Origin: an uncultured Porphyromonadaceae bacterium
GTDB lineage: Bacteria > Bacteroidota > Bacteroidia > Bacteroidales > Muribaculaceae
Assembly (NCBI GenBank): GCA_946187345.1
Contig: CAMHQD010000003.1
Span: 1-64,000 of the forward strand
DNA: 64,000 nt
Direction: 5' to 3'
A program made the translations under genes and the position numbers. Below are positions 38,730 through 47,123 of the stretch, in pieces. The notes beneath the pieces were generated by a model that did no database searches, had not been told where the DNA came from, and worked only from the letters and a program-made list of their open reading frames with translations. How positions within the stretch are numbered: position 1 is the first letter of the stretch; each line of letters begins with the position of its first letter.

Positions 38730-38760
38730 TGCTATCGTGAAAAATTATCTTTATTATTAT

Positions 38761-38827
38761 CGATTGTTCGATTATTCGATTGCTCGAATGTTCAAAATTA
38801 TGAATTATGCATTATGAATTATGCATT
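38761..38827. repeat. Octamer array (4 x CGATTGTT-type) followed by heptamers (CAAAATT, 2 x ATGAATT/ATGCATT)
   Basis: Phase checked base by base: 8-nt units 38761-38792, 7-nt units 38793-38827. Confidence 0.88.
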
Positions 38828-38829
38828 AG

Positions 38830-39999
38830 TCAAAGGCTGGCGGCATAGATCTCGCGCAGTTCCTCGCGGTTGAGGAAGCGCGGGTCGTTGTCGAGCATCA
38901 TCGCGCCGGTGGTCACGGCGTTCTCCACCAGGTCGTCGAGGTGGGCGGCGGTGAAGCCCCACTGGCTCAACTTGAGGTCGGCCACGCCACACTCTCGCTT
39001 CATCACCTCGAGCGCGTCGAGGAAGTCGCTGGGGCGGGCGGCCTTTTGCTGCGTCATCTTCTCGCTCATCTTCATCAGACGCTTCATCACGTCATTCTTG
39101 AGCGTCTTGAAGTAGGCACCCGAGATGGCGATAAGTCCGGCGCCGTGCGGCAGTTCGGGCTTGAAGGCGCTCAGGGCGTGCTCCAGGGCGTGCTCGCCGG
39201 TGCAGCCGGCAGTGCTCTCCACCATACCGGCCAGCGTGCTGGCCCACGCCACCTTGATGCGTGCCCAGCGGTTGTTGCCGTCGGCCACGGCCACCGGCAG
39301 ATATTTATAGAGGAGACGGATGGCCTCGAGGGCATAGAGGTCGCTGGCGGGGCTGTGGGAGTGGCTGATGTAACCTTCGGCGGCGTGGAAAAAGGCGTCA
39401 AAGCCTTGATAGGCCGTCAGGCGCGGCGGCACGCTCATCATCAGGTCGGGGTCGACAATGGCTATGGTGGGGAAAATCTGTGGGCAACCGAAGCCCATCT
39501 TCTCGCGGGTCTGCTCGTTGGTGATTACTCCCCAAAGGTCCACCTCGGTGCCGGTGCCGGCTGTTGTCGGGATGGCCACGATGGGCAGGGCGCGCTCCAC
39601 GGCCTTGCCGCCGCCGGTGCCGCCGTGCACATAGTCCCAGAAGTCGCCGCCCATGGCCGCTGTGATGGCGATAGCCTTGGCCGTGTCAATCGAACTGCCG
39701 CCGCCCAGGCCCACGACGAAGTCGCAGCCCTCTTGCCGGCACACCTCTGCGCCCTCCATCACTGTGGCCCGGATGGGGTTGGGCTGCACGCGGTCAAACA
39801 CGACGCTGTCGGCGCCGCCTTGCGCCAGCAGGGCGCGCACGCGGTCCAGATAGCCCAGGCGGGCCATCGAGCCGCCGGCACTCACCACAAGCAACGCCTT
39901 TTTGCCGGGCAGGCCGGCGGTGGCCAGTTGATTGAGTTCCCCGGCGCCGAAGAGCAGGCGCGTGGGGATATACAGTCCGAATTTCATCTGTCCTCTCAT
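38830..39999 (-). CDS. Iron-containing alcohol dehydrogenase
   Basis: VVGLGGGSSIDTAKAIA, IPTTAGTGTEV, GEHALEHALSAFKPELPHGAGL. Confidence 0.94.
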   Translation of the reverse strand: MRGQMKFGLYIPTRLLFGAGELNQLATAGLPGKKALLVVSAGGSMARLGYLDRVRALLAQGGADSVVFDRVQPNPIRATVMEGAEVCRQEGCDFVVGLGGGSSIDTAKAIAITAAMGGDFWDYVHGGTGGGKAVERALPIVAIPTTAGTGTEVDLWGVITNEQTREKMGFGCPQIFPTIAIVDPDLMMSVPPRLTAYQGFDAFFHAAEGYISHSHSPASDLYALEAIRLLYKYLPVAVADGNNRWARIKVAWASTLAGMVESTAGCTGEHALEHALSAFKPELPHGAGLIAISGAYFKTLKNDVMKRLMKMSEKMTQQKAARPSDFLDALEVMKRECGVADLKLSQWGFTAAHLDDLVENAVTTGAMMLDNDPRFLNREELREIYAASL

Positions 40000-40046
40000 A
40001 ATGGGTAATCAAGTCTTTTATAAGGTTAGTGTTCAGTGAAAGGATG

Positions 40047-40113
40047 ACCGTTTACCGTTTACCGTTTACAGTGCGTTGCCGTTCCGGTTAACGGTCAACG
40101 GTCAACAGCCAAC
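40047..40113 (+). repeat. GTTGACC/GTGCGTTG-core element, copy C
   Basis: ACCGTTT x3, AGTGCGTTGCCGTTCC, then GGTTAAC GGTCAAC GGTCAAC AGCCAAC. Confidence 0.85.
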
Positions 40114-40198
40114 CTTTGAATAAAAGTGTGCTAAAGTAGTAATTTTTCACGAACCTACCAAATAATTCACAGTTTTTGTTATTCAAAACAAAAAGTTG

Positions 40199-40206
40199 TA
40201 CCTTTG
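40199..40206 (+). promoter_or_regulatory. -7 element TACCTTTG upstream of ssb
   Basis: Exact TAnnTTTG with TTTTTG about 20 nt upstream. Confidence 0.7.
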
Positions 40207-40234
40207 CGGCAACGAAACTATCAAAAGAAATAAT

Positions 40235-40624
40235 ATGGGAGTAAACAAAGTTATATTGATGGGCAACGTGGGCAATGACCCGCGTGTGAGATACGTGGCC
40301 GAGAACCAGGCCGTGGCTTCTTTCCCGTTAGCCACCAGCGAGCGCGCCTTCACCCGCAAAGACGGCACGGCTGTGCCCGAGCGCACCGAGTGGCACAACA
40401 TTGTGATGTGGGGACGCGACGCGGAGGTTGCCGAGCGTTATATCCGCAAGGGAATGTTGCTTTACCTCGAGGGGCATCTGCGCACCCGCGTGTGGGAAGA
40501 CAACACAAAGGTGAAGCGCTATGTGACAGAGGTGTACGTTGACAGTTTTGAGATACTGCGTCGACCGGGTGACCATGCCGGCGAGCATAGGGACAACGGC
40601 ACCGCGGCGGCCCCCGAGTCATGA
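40235..40624 (+). CDS. ssb: Single-stranded DNA-binding protein
   Basis: MGVNKVILMGNVGNDPRVRY, SFPLATSERA, EWHNIVMWGRDAEVAERYIRKGMLLYLEGHLRTR. Confidence 0.96.
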   Translation: MGVNKVILMGNVGNDPRVRYVAENQAVASFPLATSERAFTRKDGTAVPERTEWHNIVMWGRDAEVAERYIRKGMLLYLEGHLRTRVWEDNTKVKRYVTEVYVDSFEILRRPGDHAGEHRDNGTAAAPES

Positions 40625-41391
40625 TTGACAGTCACAGCCACATTTATTGCGATGCCTTTGACGGGGATCGTGACTTGGTGGTGGAGCACGCGGCGGCGGC
40701 CGGCGTGACCCACATTGTGTTGCCCAACGAGAATTTGGCTTCGGTGGCTCGCGTGGTTGACACGCGTGACCGTTGGCCCGAGATGATGTCCGTGGCCATC
40801 GGTCTGCATCCCGAGGAGGTGAAAGGTGATTGGACCGCCCAGTTGGAGCAGTTGCGGCCGTTGGTTGAGGAATGTGGCGCGGTAGCCGTTGGCGAGGTAG
40901 GCATTGACTTATATTGGGACACCACCTACCGCGCCCAACAACTCGACGCGCTGCACGAGCAGTTGCGGTGGTGTGTGGAGTTGGGTCTGCCATTTATCCT
41001 GCACTGTCGCCGCGCGCTCGACGACTGTCTGACGGTGTTGCGGCGTTTTGGCGCCGGCGACCGTCCGCCCGGCGTGTTCCACTGCTTTGAGGGTGACGCG
41101 ATGGCGGCGCGCGAGGTGCTCGACGCGGGCGAGTTCTTGCTTGGCGTGGGAGGCTCGTACACGTTCAAGCGCAATGACGTGACCAGAAGAATGGTGACCG
41201 CGGTGGGGCTGGATCACATTGTGCTCGAGACCGATAGCCCATATCTGGCGCCCGTGCCTCATCGTGGACAGCGCAACGAGAGTGCCTATATTGCCGACGT
41301 GGCGCGCGCTATCGCCGCCAATACAAATCTTGACGTTGTCGACGTTGATCGCGTCACCACCGGCAATGCCCGCCGCCTGTTCAAGATTTAA
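40621..41391 (+). CDS. TatD family metal-dependent hydrolase
   Basis: MIDSHSHIY, GLHPEEV, GEVGIDLYWD, VLETDSPYLAPVPHRG. Confidence 0.96.
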   Translation: MIDSHSHIYCDAFDGDRDLVVEHAAAAGVTHIVLPNENLASVARVVDTRDRWPEMMSVAIGLHPEEVKGDWTAQLEQLRPLVEECGAVAVGEVGIDLYWDTTYRAQQLDALHEQLRWCVELGLPFILHCRRALDDCLTVLRRFGAGDRPPGVFHCFEGDAMAAREVLDAGEFLLGVGGSYTFKRNDVTRRMVTAVGLDHIVLETDSPYLAPVPHRGQRNESAYIADVARAIAANTNLDVVDVDRVTTGNARRLFKI

Positions 41392-41452
41392 CAAGAGTTT
41401 TAAGAAATCTAAGTTTTCTGAGGAAATGTGACATTTTGTCACATTTTTTTTG

Positions 41453-41460
41453 TACCTTTG
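41453..41460 (+). promoter_or_regulatory. -7 element TACCTTTG
   Basis: TAnnTTTG with ATTTTGTCAC in the -33 region; upstream of 41517 CDS. Confidence 0.65.
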
Positions 41461-41465
41461 CGGCA

Positions 41466-41503
41466 ACGTTCAGTGTGCGGCTACCCCATGGCCGCTAAAT
41501 ATC
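41466..41503 (-). repeat. CAGCCAC-type hairpin, degenerate copy (reverse)
   Basis: Reverse complement GCGGCCATGGGGTAGCCGCACACTGAACGTT aligns with reverse complement of 50536-50566. Confidence 0.6.
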
Positions 41504-41516
41504 CTCAATAACTAAA

Positions 41517-42377
41517 ATGGAAACTTCAAACGACAACAAATATACCGCGGCCGGCGTGAAGCGCGCTGTGCTCGACTATGACGACATCCGGCAGATGGCG
41601 CCGTTCTTTGACGGCAAGCCGCGTCTTGTGGCCGCCCTGCAATGGCTGCTCGACATCGACAAGGTGAACGAGGCCCACAGCCACAACTGCGAGACCCCCG
41701 GCGTCCCCTTCACCGAAGGGCTGCTGGCCGAACTAAACGTCAAGCGCGTCGTGCGTGGCGAGGAGCACCTCGAGGCGATGAAAGAGGGGGCATTCATCAC
41801 GGTGTCGAACCACCCCTTTGGCGCCATGGACGGCATCATGCTCATCAATCTCGTGGGCAAGCACCGCCCCGACATGAAGGTGATGGTGAACATGATCTTG
41901 AATTATATCCAAGCCATGCGACCCAACTTTATCGCCGTGGACGCGCTGGCCAGCGATGACCCGGCAAAACAGGCTGTGTCGCGCCGTGGCATGATGGAGG
42001 CCATGCGGCACGTGCGCGACGGCCATGTGCTGTCGTTCTTCCCGGCCGGCGCGGTGAGCAAGTTCACCAGCCAGTTGCGCATCCAAGACCGCGAGTGGCA
42101 GCCCAGTGTTATCCGCTTGATAAAAAAACTGCGTGTGCCGGTGATACCTATCTACTTCCACGGCCACAACAGTTTCTTGTTCAATCTGCTTGGAGTGATT
42201 GACTGGCGGCTGCGCACCCTCAAACTGCCCAGCGAGGTGTTCCGCAGCAAGAACCGCACCTTCCGCATCAGCGTCGGTCAGCCGATTACAGTGGTCGAGC
42301 AGGACGCCATCACCGAGGTGGAAGAGTTGGCCACTTTCTTACGAACCAAAACCTACGACTTGAGACAATGGCAATAA
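41517..42377 (+). CDS. 1-acyl-sn-glycerol-3-phosphate acyltransferase-like protein
   Basis: FITVSNHPFGAMDGIML (HPxxxxD), FFPAGAVSKF. Confidence 0.88.
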   Translation: METSNDNKYTAAGVKRAVLDYDDIRQMAPFFDGKPRLVAALQWLLDIDKVNEAHSHNCETPGVPFTEGLLAELNVKRVVRGEEHLEAMKEGAFITVSNHPFGAMDGIMLINLVGKHRPDMKVMVNMILNYIQAMRPNFIAVDALASDDPAKQAVSRRGMMEAMRHVRDGHVLSFFPAGAVSKFTSQLRIQDREWQPSVIRLIKKLRVPVIPIYFHGHNSFLFNLLGVIDWRLRTLKLPSEVFRSKNRTFRISVGQPITVVEQDAITEVEELATFLRTKTYDLRQWQ

Positions 42378-43759
42378 ATTCAGTACGTCCGCGGCGCCCC
42401 GTGCCCACCCTTGACGATGACACCGCGCCTATATCCGCCCCAACCGCCGAGCCGTCGGCGACATCACCCATCGCCAAGCAGGTGGCCACCGAGATGCGCA
42501 AGAAGCAGATTGTTGGCGAGGCTCCGTTGCTGCTTGCAGCCGTTGAGCGTGCCATCCGTGTGGCACCCACCGAGATGGGTGTGCTCATCACCGGCGAGAA
42601 CGGTACCGGCAAGGAGAATCTGGCGCGCATTATCCACGACAACAGCAAGCGCAAGCACAAGGTGTTCATCACCGTTAACTGTGGCGCTTTGCCAGAGGGA
42701 ACCATCAATAGTGAACTTTTCGGTCACAAGAAAGGTGCTTTTACCGGTGCCGACAACGACCACGCGGGCTTCTTTGAGCGCGCCGACGGCGGCACTATTT
42801 TTCTTGATGAGGTGGCCGACCTGCCGCTCAACATTCAAGTGTTGTTACTGCGGGTGATTGAGTATGGCGAGTTTTACCGCATGGGTGAAACGACACCTCG
42901 CAAGACCAACGTGCGCATCGTGGCGGCCACCAACCGCGACATGGCACAGGCCATTGCCGACGGCAAATTCCGCGAGGACCTATACTATCGTCTGTCGACG
43001 GTGCAGGTCACGTTGCCCCCATTGCGCGAGCGCGGTGCCGACATCATGCGTCTTGTCGACTTTTTCGTCGACCGGTTTGTCAAGGACAACAATAGCCTGC
43101 CGCCCAAGTTCTCGCCCGACGCGGTGTCTGCCCTCGAGCGATACCGTTGGCCCGGAAACATCAGGGAGTTGCGCAGTGTCGTCAACGAGTTGTGCGTCAT
43201 GGAGCCCGGCAACATCATCACGCGCGAGCGTTTGAACCAGTCCTTGCCGTCGATGCGGCGCACCGATGTCGTGCCGGCCGGCCACGGCCCGCAGTATGAC
43301 TACAACCGCGACCGCGAATTCATTTTCCAGATGATTATGCAGATGCATGGCGAGATTGAGAGCCTTAAGGCGATGATTAACAATGATGGGGCGACCCACG
43401 AGCCGGTGCATGTGAGCACGCGCATTGATGACATCCGCCGTCCCGCCCATCGGCTGACGATGGACACCCTGCGCGGCGTTGACGAGAACCATTACAGCGA
43501 CATCGCCGTCAGCGACTACCTTGCCGATGACCTGCCTCAAGACCTTGGTCACGCCGACGAGGTGGTGCATCATCAGATAAGTGATCATGCTGCGCCGGCC
43601 CACGCTCCCTCCGGCATCAGGCCGCTTGACCAGATGAAGCGCGATAGCATCGAGGGCGCTCTCAACGAGTTTGACGGCAACCGCCGTAAGGCCGCCGAGG
43701 CACTCGGCATCAGCGAGCGCACTCTGTACCGCAAAATCAAGCAGTACGGCCTTGAGTAG
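42368..43759 (+). CDS. Sigma-54-interacting transcriptional regulator without receiver domain
   Basis: GENGTGKENLARIIH, ELFGHKKGAFTGAD (GAFTGA), RWPGNIRELRSV, C-terminal Fis-like HTH. Confidence 0.95.
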   Translation: MAINSVRPRRPVPTLDDDTAPISAPTAEPSATSPIAKQVATEMRKKQIVGEAPLLLAAVERAIRVAPTEMGVLITGENGTGKENLARIIHDNSKRKHKVFITVNCGALPEGTINSELFGHKKGAFTGADNDHAGFFERADGGTIFLDEVADLPLNIQVLLLRVIEYGEFYRMGETTPRKTNVRIVAATNRDMAQAIADGKFREDLYYRLSTVQVTLPPLRERGADIMRLVDFFVDRFVKDNNSLPPKFSPDAVSALERYRWPGNIRELRSVVNELCVMEPGNIITRERLNQSLPSMRRTDVVPAGHGPQYDYNRDREFIFQMIMQMHGEIESLKAMINNDGATHEPVHVSTRIDDIRRPAHRLTMDTLRGVDENHYSDIAVSDYLADDLPQDLGHADEVVHHQISDHAAPAHAPSGIRPLDQMKRDSIEGALNEFDGNRRKAAEALGISERTLYRKIKQYGLE

Positions 43760-43923
43760 CCCAATTCCGGTCTCTCCCCCCTCCAAAAGGAGAGGTGTAT
43801 AGGAGATGTGCTCTAAAACACAGAAAATAAAATATTTACGAAAATTCACGGAAATTCACGGGAGATTAATTTTCGGAAATTTTCGATAATTTTCGAGAGA
43901 TAAAAAACGTGAATTATAAAGAA

Positions 43924-44439
43924 ATGAAAAAATACTTTGTACTTTGTACTTTGTACTTCGTACTTCTTCTTGTCACCGGCGGTTGCTTCAGTTATAAGTT
44001 CAATGGTGCCGCACTCGACTATAACGTCTATCGCACAATATCCTTCAGTGAGTTCCCCATCCGCTCCGCGCTGGTTTATCCGCCGCTGCAGCAACTCTTT
44101 GAAAACAAACTGATGGATATGGTGACCCAGCAGACACGCCTGCGGGTGCAGGACAATCCCAACAGTGACCTGCGCATTGAGGGGGAGATTACCGGCTATC
44201 AGTTGTCGCCGCAGGCCGTGGGCGAGGACGCCTATGCCACCAAGACGCGCCTGACAATCACGGTGCGCGTCAAGTATATCAATAACCGCAACGAGGCCCT
44301 GAGCAAAGACCAGACCTTTAGCGCCTACCGCGATTTCTCGTCCAGCCAGATGCTCACTGATGTGCAGGACGACCTGTGCAACCAGATCACGACCGACCTC
44401 ACCGACCTCATCTTTAACGCGACAATCGGCGATTGGTGA
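43924..44439 (+). CDS. lptE: LptE-like outer-membrane lipoprotein
   Basis: Lipobox VTGGC, CFSYKFNGAALDYNVYRTISFSEFPIRSALVYPPL; follows the sigma-54 regulator. Confidence 0.8.
   Translation: MKKYFVLCTLYFVLLLVTGGCFSYKFNGAALDYNVYRTISFSEFPIRSALVYPPLQQLFENKLMDMVTQQTRLRVQDNPNSDLRIEGEITGYQLSPQAVGEDAYATKTRLTITVRVKYINNRNEALSKDQTFSAYRDFSSSQMLTDVQDDLCNQITTDLTDLIFNATIGDW
43933..43967 (+). repeat. Heptamer array TACTTTG x3, TACTTCG, TACTTCT in lptE signal peptide
   Basis: Five exact-phase 7-nt units in coding sequence. Confidence 0.93.
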
Positions 44440-44444
44440 AACAC

Positions 44445-44497
44445 GGGGACGGTTCTTCTGTTTCAGCAACAAGTAGTGAAACAGAAGAACCGTCCCC
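44445..44497. repeat. Perfect 21-bp inverted repeat
   Basis: GGGGACGGTTCTTCTGTTTCA - 11 nt - TGAAACAGAAGAACCGTCCCC. Confidence 0.95.
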
Positions 44498-44533
44498 ACC
44501 CGGAGGCCTCCTCCGACCAACGAAAAACTAAAA

Positions 44534-45772
44534 ATGAAAAACGAAATGAAAGCGGAGTTTGTCGATAGCATACGGCGGTTGCTGCCGGTGGACGACGCGG
44601 CGGCGTTGCTCGATGCGCTTGCCGAAGGCGAGCCCACGGTGAGCGTGCGCGTCAACACGGCGCGCGGCGCCACTGTGCCCGACGGTGTCACGCGTGTGCC
44701 GTGGTGCCCCGAGGGCTACTATATCGACGGCGAGCGCCCGCAGTTCACTTTCGACCCGCTTTGGCACAGCGGCATGTACTATGTGCAGGATGCCTCGTCG
44801 ATGTTCATCTCCCACGTCATCCGGCAAGTTGTCGACAGGCCGGTGAACTACCTCGACCTCTGCGCCGCGCCGGGCGGCAAGGCTACCGCCGCACTGCAGG
44901 CACTGCCCGCGGGCTCACAAGTCGTGGCCAACGAGGTAGTGCCGCAGCGCGCTCTCGCCCTCAGCGACAATGTCACGCGCTGGGGCGCGCCGGGCGCGAC
45001 GGTCACGCGCGAGCAGCCTCGCGCCTTCGGCCGGATGGCAAACACGTTTGACGTCATCGCCACCGACGTGCCGTGCAGCGGCGAGGGCATGATGCGCAAG
45101 GACGACCAGGCCGTCGACCAATGGTCGCCGGTACTCGTCAAGCAATGCGCCGACACGCAGCGGCAAATCCTGCGCGACGTGTGGCCGGCCCTCAAGCCAG
45201 GCGGATTGCTCATTTACAGCACTTGCACCTTCAACCGCGAGGAGAATGAACTCATGCTCGACTACATCGCCGGCGAACTCGGTGCCGAGAGTGTCGCCGT
45301 GCCAATCGACCCGGCGTGGAATATTGCGCCCGGTATAGATACAGACCGCCCCTGCTACCGTTTCATGCCACACCGCACTCGCGGCGAAGGTCTCTTCATG
45401 GCCGTGCTGCGCAAAGCCCCCTCCTTTAGGAGAGGGATGGTGGAGGCCAGAAGTAAAGCCCCCTCCTTTAGGAAGGGGGTGGGGGAGGTCACTACACGTC
45501 GCCCCGACCCGGCGTTAGCCTATAGCCTCACCGCCGACCGCAACGCCTGGCCACCGGCCGATGTGGACTATCCAACCGCTATCGCCTACCTGCGCGGCGA
45601 AGCCCTCATCCTGCCGCCCGATGTGCCACGCGGCATCGTGCTCGTCACCTATCGCGGTGCCCCACTCGGCTTTGCCAATAACATCGGCTCTCGCGCCAAC
45701 AATCTTTACCCCAAGCCCTGGCGCATCACCGGCAGCCACGCGCCGGCCGCCGCTCCCCGCGTCATCGACTGA
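44534..45772 (+). CDS. RsmF-like rRNA cytosine-C5 methyltransferase
   Basis: YVQDASSMF, LDLCAAPGGKATA, DVPCSGEGMMRKDDQAV, YSTCTFNREENE. Confidence 0.94.
   Translation: MKNEMKAEFVDSIRRLLPVDDAAALLDALAEGEPTVSVRVNTARGATVPDGVTRVPWCPEGYYIDGERPQFTFDPLWHSGMYYVQDASSMFISHVIRQVVDRPVNYLDLCAAPGGKATAALQALPAGSQVVANEVVPQRALALSDNVTRWGAPGATVTREQPRAFGRMANTFDVIATDVPCSGEGMMRKDDQAVDQWSPVLVKQCADTQRQILRDVWPALKPGGLLIYSTCTFNREENELMLDYIAGELGAESVAVPIDPAWNIAPGIDTDRPCYRFMPHRTRGEGLFMAVLRKAPSFRRGMVEARSKAPSFRKGVGEVTTRRPDPALAYSLTADRNAWPPADVDYPTAIAYLRGEALILPPDVPRGIVLVTYRGAPLGFANNIGSRANNLYPKPWRITGSHAPAAAPRVID
45413..45490 (+). repeat. Two 42-bp units of the CCCTCCTTTAGGAGGG element inside the methylase CDS
   Basis: AAAGCCCCCTCCTTTAGGA... 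at 45413 and 45455; translated KAPSFRRGMVEARSKAPSFRKGVGEV. Confidence 0.9.
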
Positions 45773-45986
45773 TGCCATCCCCGCATTGTGCCGTAAGGGG
45801 GGGCGGTTTTTACGGCTATAGGAGAGGAAAACGTGTGTTTGTTTTTGGCATAAATTTCCGTAATTTCGGATATTTTGGGCAAAAAGATTTGCGTAAAATA
45901 AATAAATCGTCTCCCTCCCGACCCCCCGAAAGTGCGAATTTTGAGAAAAACTTTGTGGTTGTTGTCGGTCGGGTCGCAGTTTTTTA

Positions 45987-45994
45987 TTAATTTT
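45987..45994 (+). promoter_or_regulatory. -7 element TAATTTTG
   Basis: TAnnTTTG about 30 nt upstream of 46023 CDS. Confidence 0.55.
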
Positions 45995-46022
45995 GTGGTG
46001 ACAAACGCAATTAAGTTTCGCG

Positions 46023-47123
46023 ATGACAACCAATGTGTTTCATATAGTGAGCGACAAGGTGTGGACCGGCACTTGCCAGCAGGTCTACGACCTCGTGTCC
46101 AAGATGCGGCATGACGACCGTTTCTATGTTGAGGTGGTGTGCAAGAAGCACGATGCCGTGCTCAAGCACTTCCGCCGCCTCGAGGTGCCCGTGTCGATTC
46201 TGCCGCTCAAAGGCCTCACCGACATCGACAGCCCTGTGCGCCTGGCCGAGATGCTGCGCACCGGCCGCAATGTGGTGCACGTCCACAACTTCTCGGACGC
46301 CTTCCTTGCCGTGTGGGCACGTCGCATCAGCGGCAACCGCGACACGCGTGTCATCGCCACCATCCACACCATCTCCAAGCCGCGCAGCAACTACCTCTTC
46401 AACCGCATCTATCGCGCTCTGGACGGCGTGGTGTTTGTCAGCGACATGACCAGCCGTCACTATCTTGAGGCCTGCCCACGCCTCAACCCGGCCAAGTGCC
46501 GCGTGATCCGTGACAGCGTCTTCTGGCCGGAGCCGATGCCCGGCGCGCCCGTTGTACCCGACTTGCGGCGACAACTCGGCCTCTTGCCGGGCCAGGTTTT
46601 GCTCATGTATCATGGGCGCGTCAACCACGACAAGGGTGTTGATGTGCTTCTGCGAGCCGTCACCCAACTCGACAAGTCAAGTTATCACCTGATGATCCTT
46701 GGCGATGGCCAGCCCAAGTTCATGAGCCAAATCAAGGCCTTTATCGTCGCCAACCAGTTGCTGCGCAACGTCACCCTCGCCGGCTTCAAGGAGCAGGTGC
46801 TGCAGCACATAGAGCAGTGCGACATCGGCATCGTGCCCAGCGTCATGCCTGAGGCCATGGGTCTGTCGTGTCTCGAATATATGATGTGTGGCAAGGCGCT
46901 TATCACCACCGGCAACGGCGCTCAGCGCGAGTATATCCGTCACCGCGAGAACGGCGTGCTCGTGCCGCCGGACAATTACAAGGCCATCGCCTCGGCACTC
47001 AAGGTGCTCATCGAGAACCCTGACCTGCGCGCCGATATAGGCCGCGAGGCGGCGGCCGACTTTGACGCCACGCTGGCCTACGACCGTTATTACTCCGACA
47101 TGACTAACCTTTACCTGCGATGA
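46023..47123 (+). CDS. GT4 family glycosyltransferase
   Basis: YHGRVNHDKGVDVLLRA, VPSVMPEAMGLSCLEYMMCGKALI. Confidence 0.93.
   Translation: MTTNVFHIVSDKVWTGTCQQVYDLVSKMRHDDRFYVEVVCKKHDAVLKHFRRLEVPVSILPLKGLTDIDSPVRLAEMLRTGRNVVHVHNFSDAFLAVWARRISGNRDTRVIATIHTISKPRSNYLFNRIYRALDGVVFVSDMTSRHYLEACPRLNPAKCRVIRDSVFWPEPMPGAPVVPDLRRQLGLLPGQVLLMYHGRVNHDKGVDVLLRAVTQLDKSSYHLMILGDGQPKFMSQIKAFIVANQLLRNVTLAGFKEQVLQHIEQCDIGIVPSVMPEAMGLSCLEYMMCGKALITTGNGAQREYIRHRENGVLVPPDNYKAIASALKVLIENPDLRADIGREAAADFDATLAYDRYYSDMTNLYLR

Noticed and set aside
38761-38827. Tandem repeat as CRISPR array
   Set aside because: Units are only 7-8 nt with no unique spacers and no cas genes in the window.
44445-44497. Perfect hairpin as a simple Rho-independent terminator
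   Set aside because: No trailing T-run and a long 21-bp perfect stem; recorded as a repeat.
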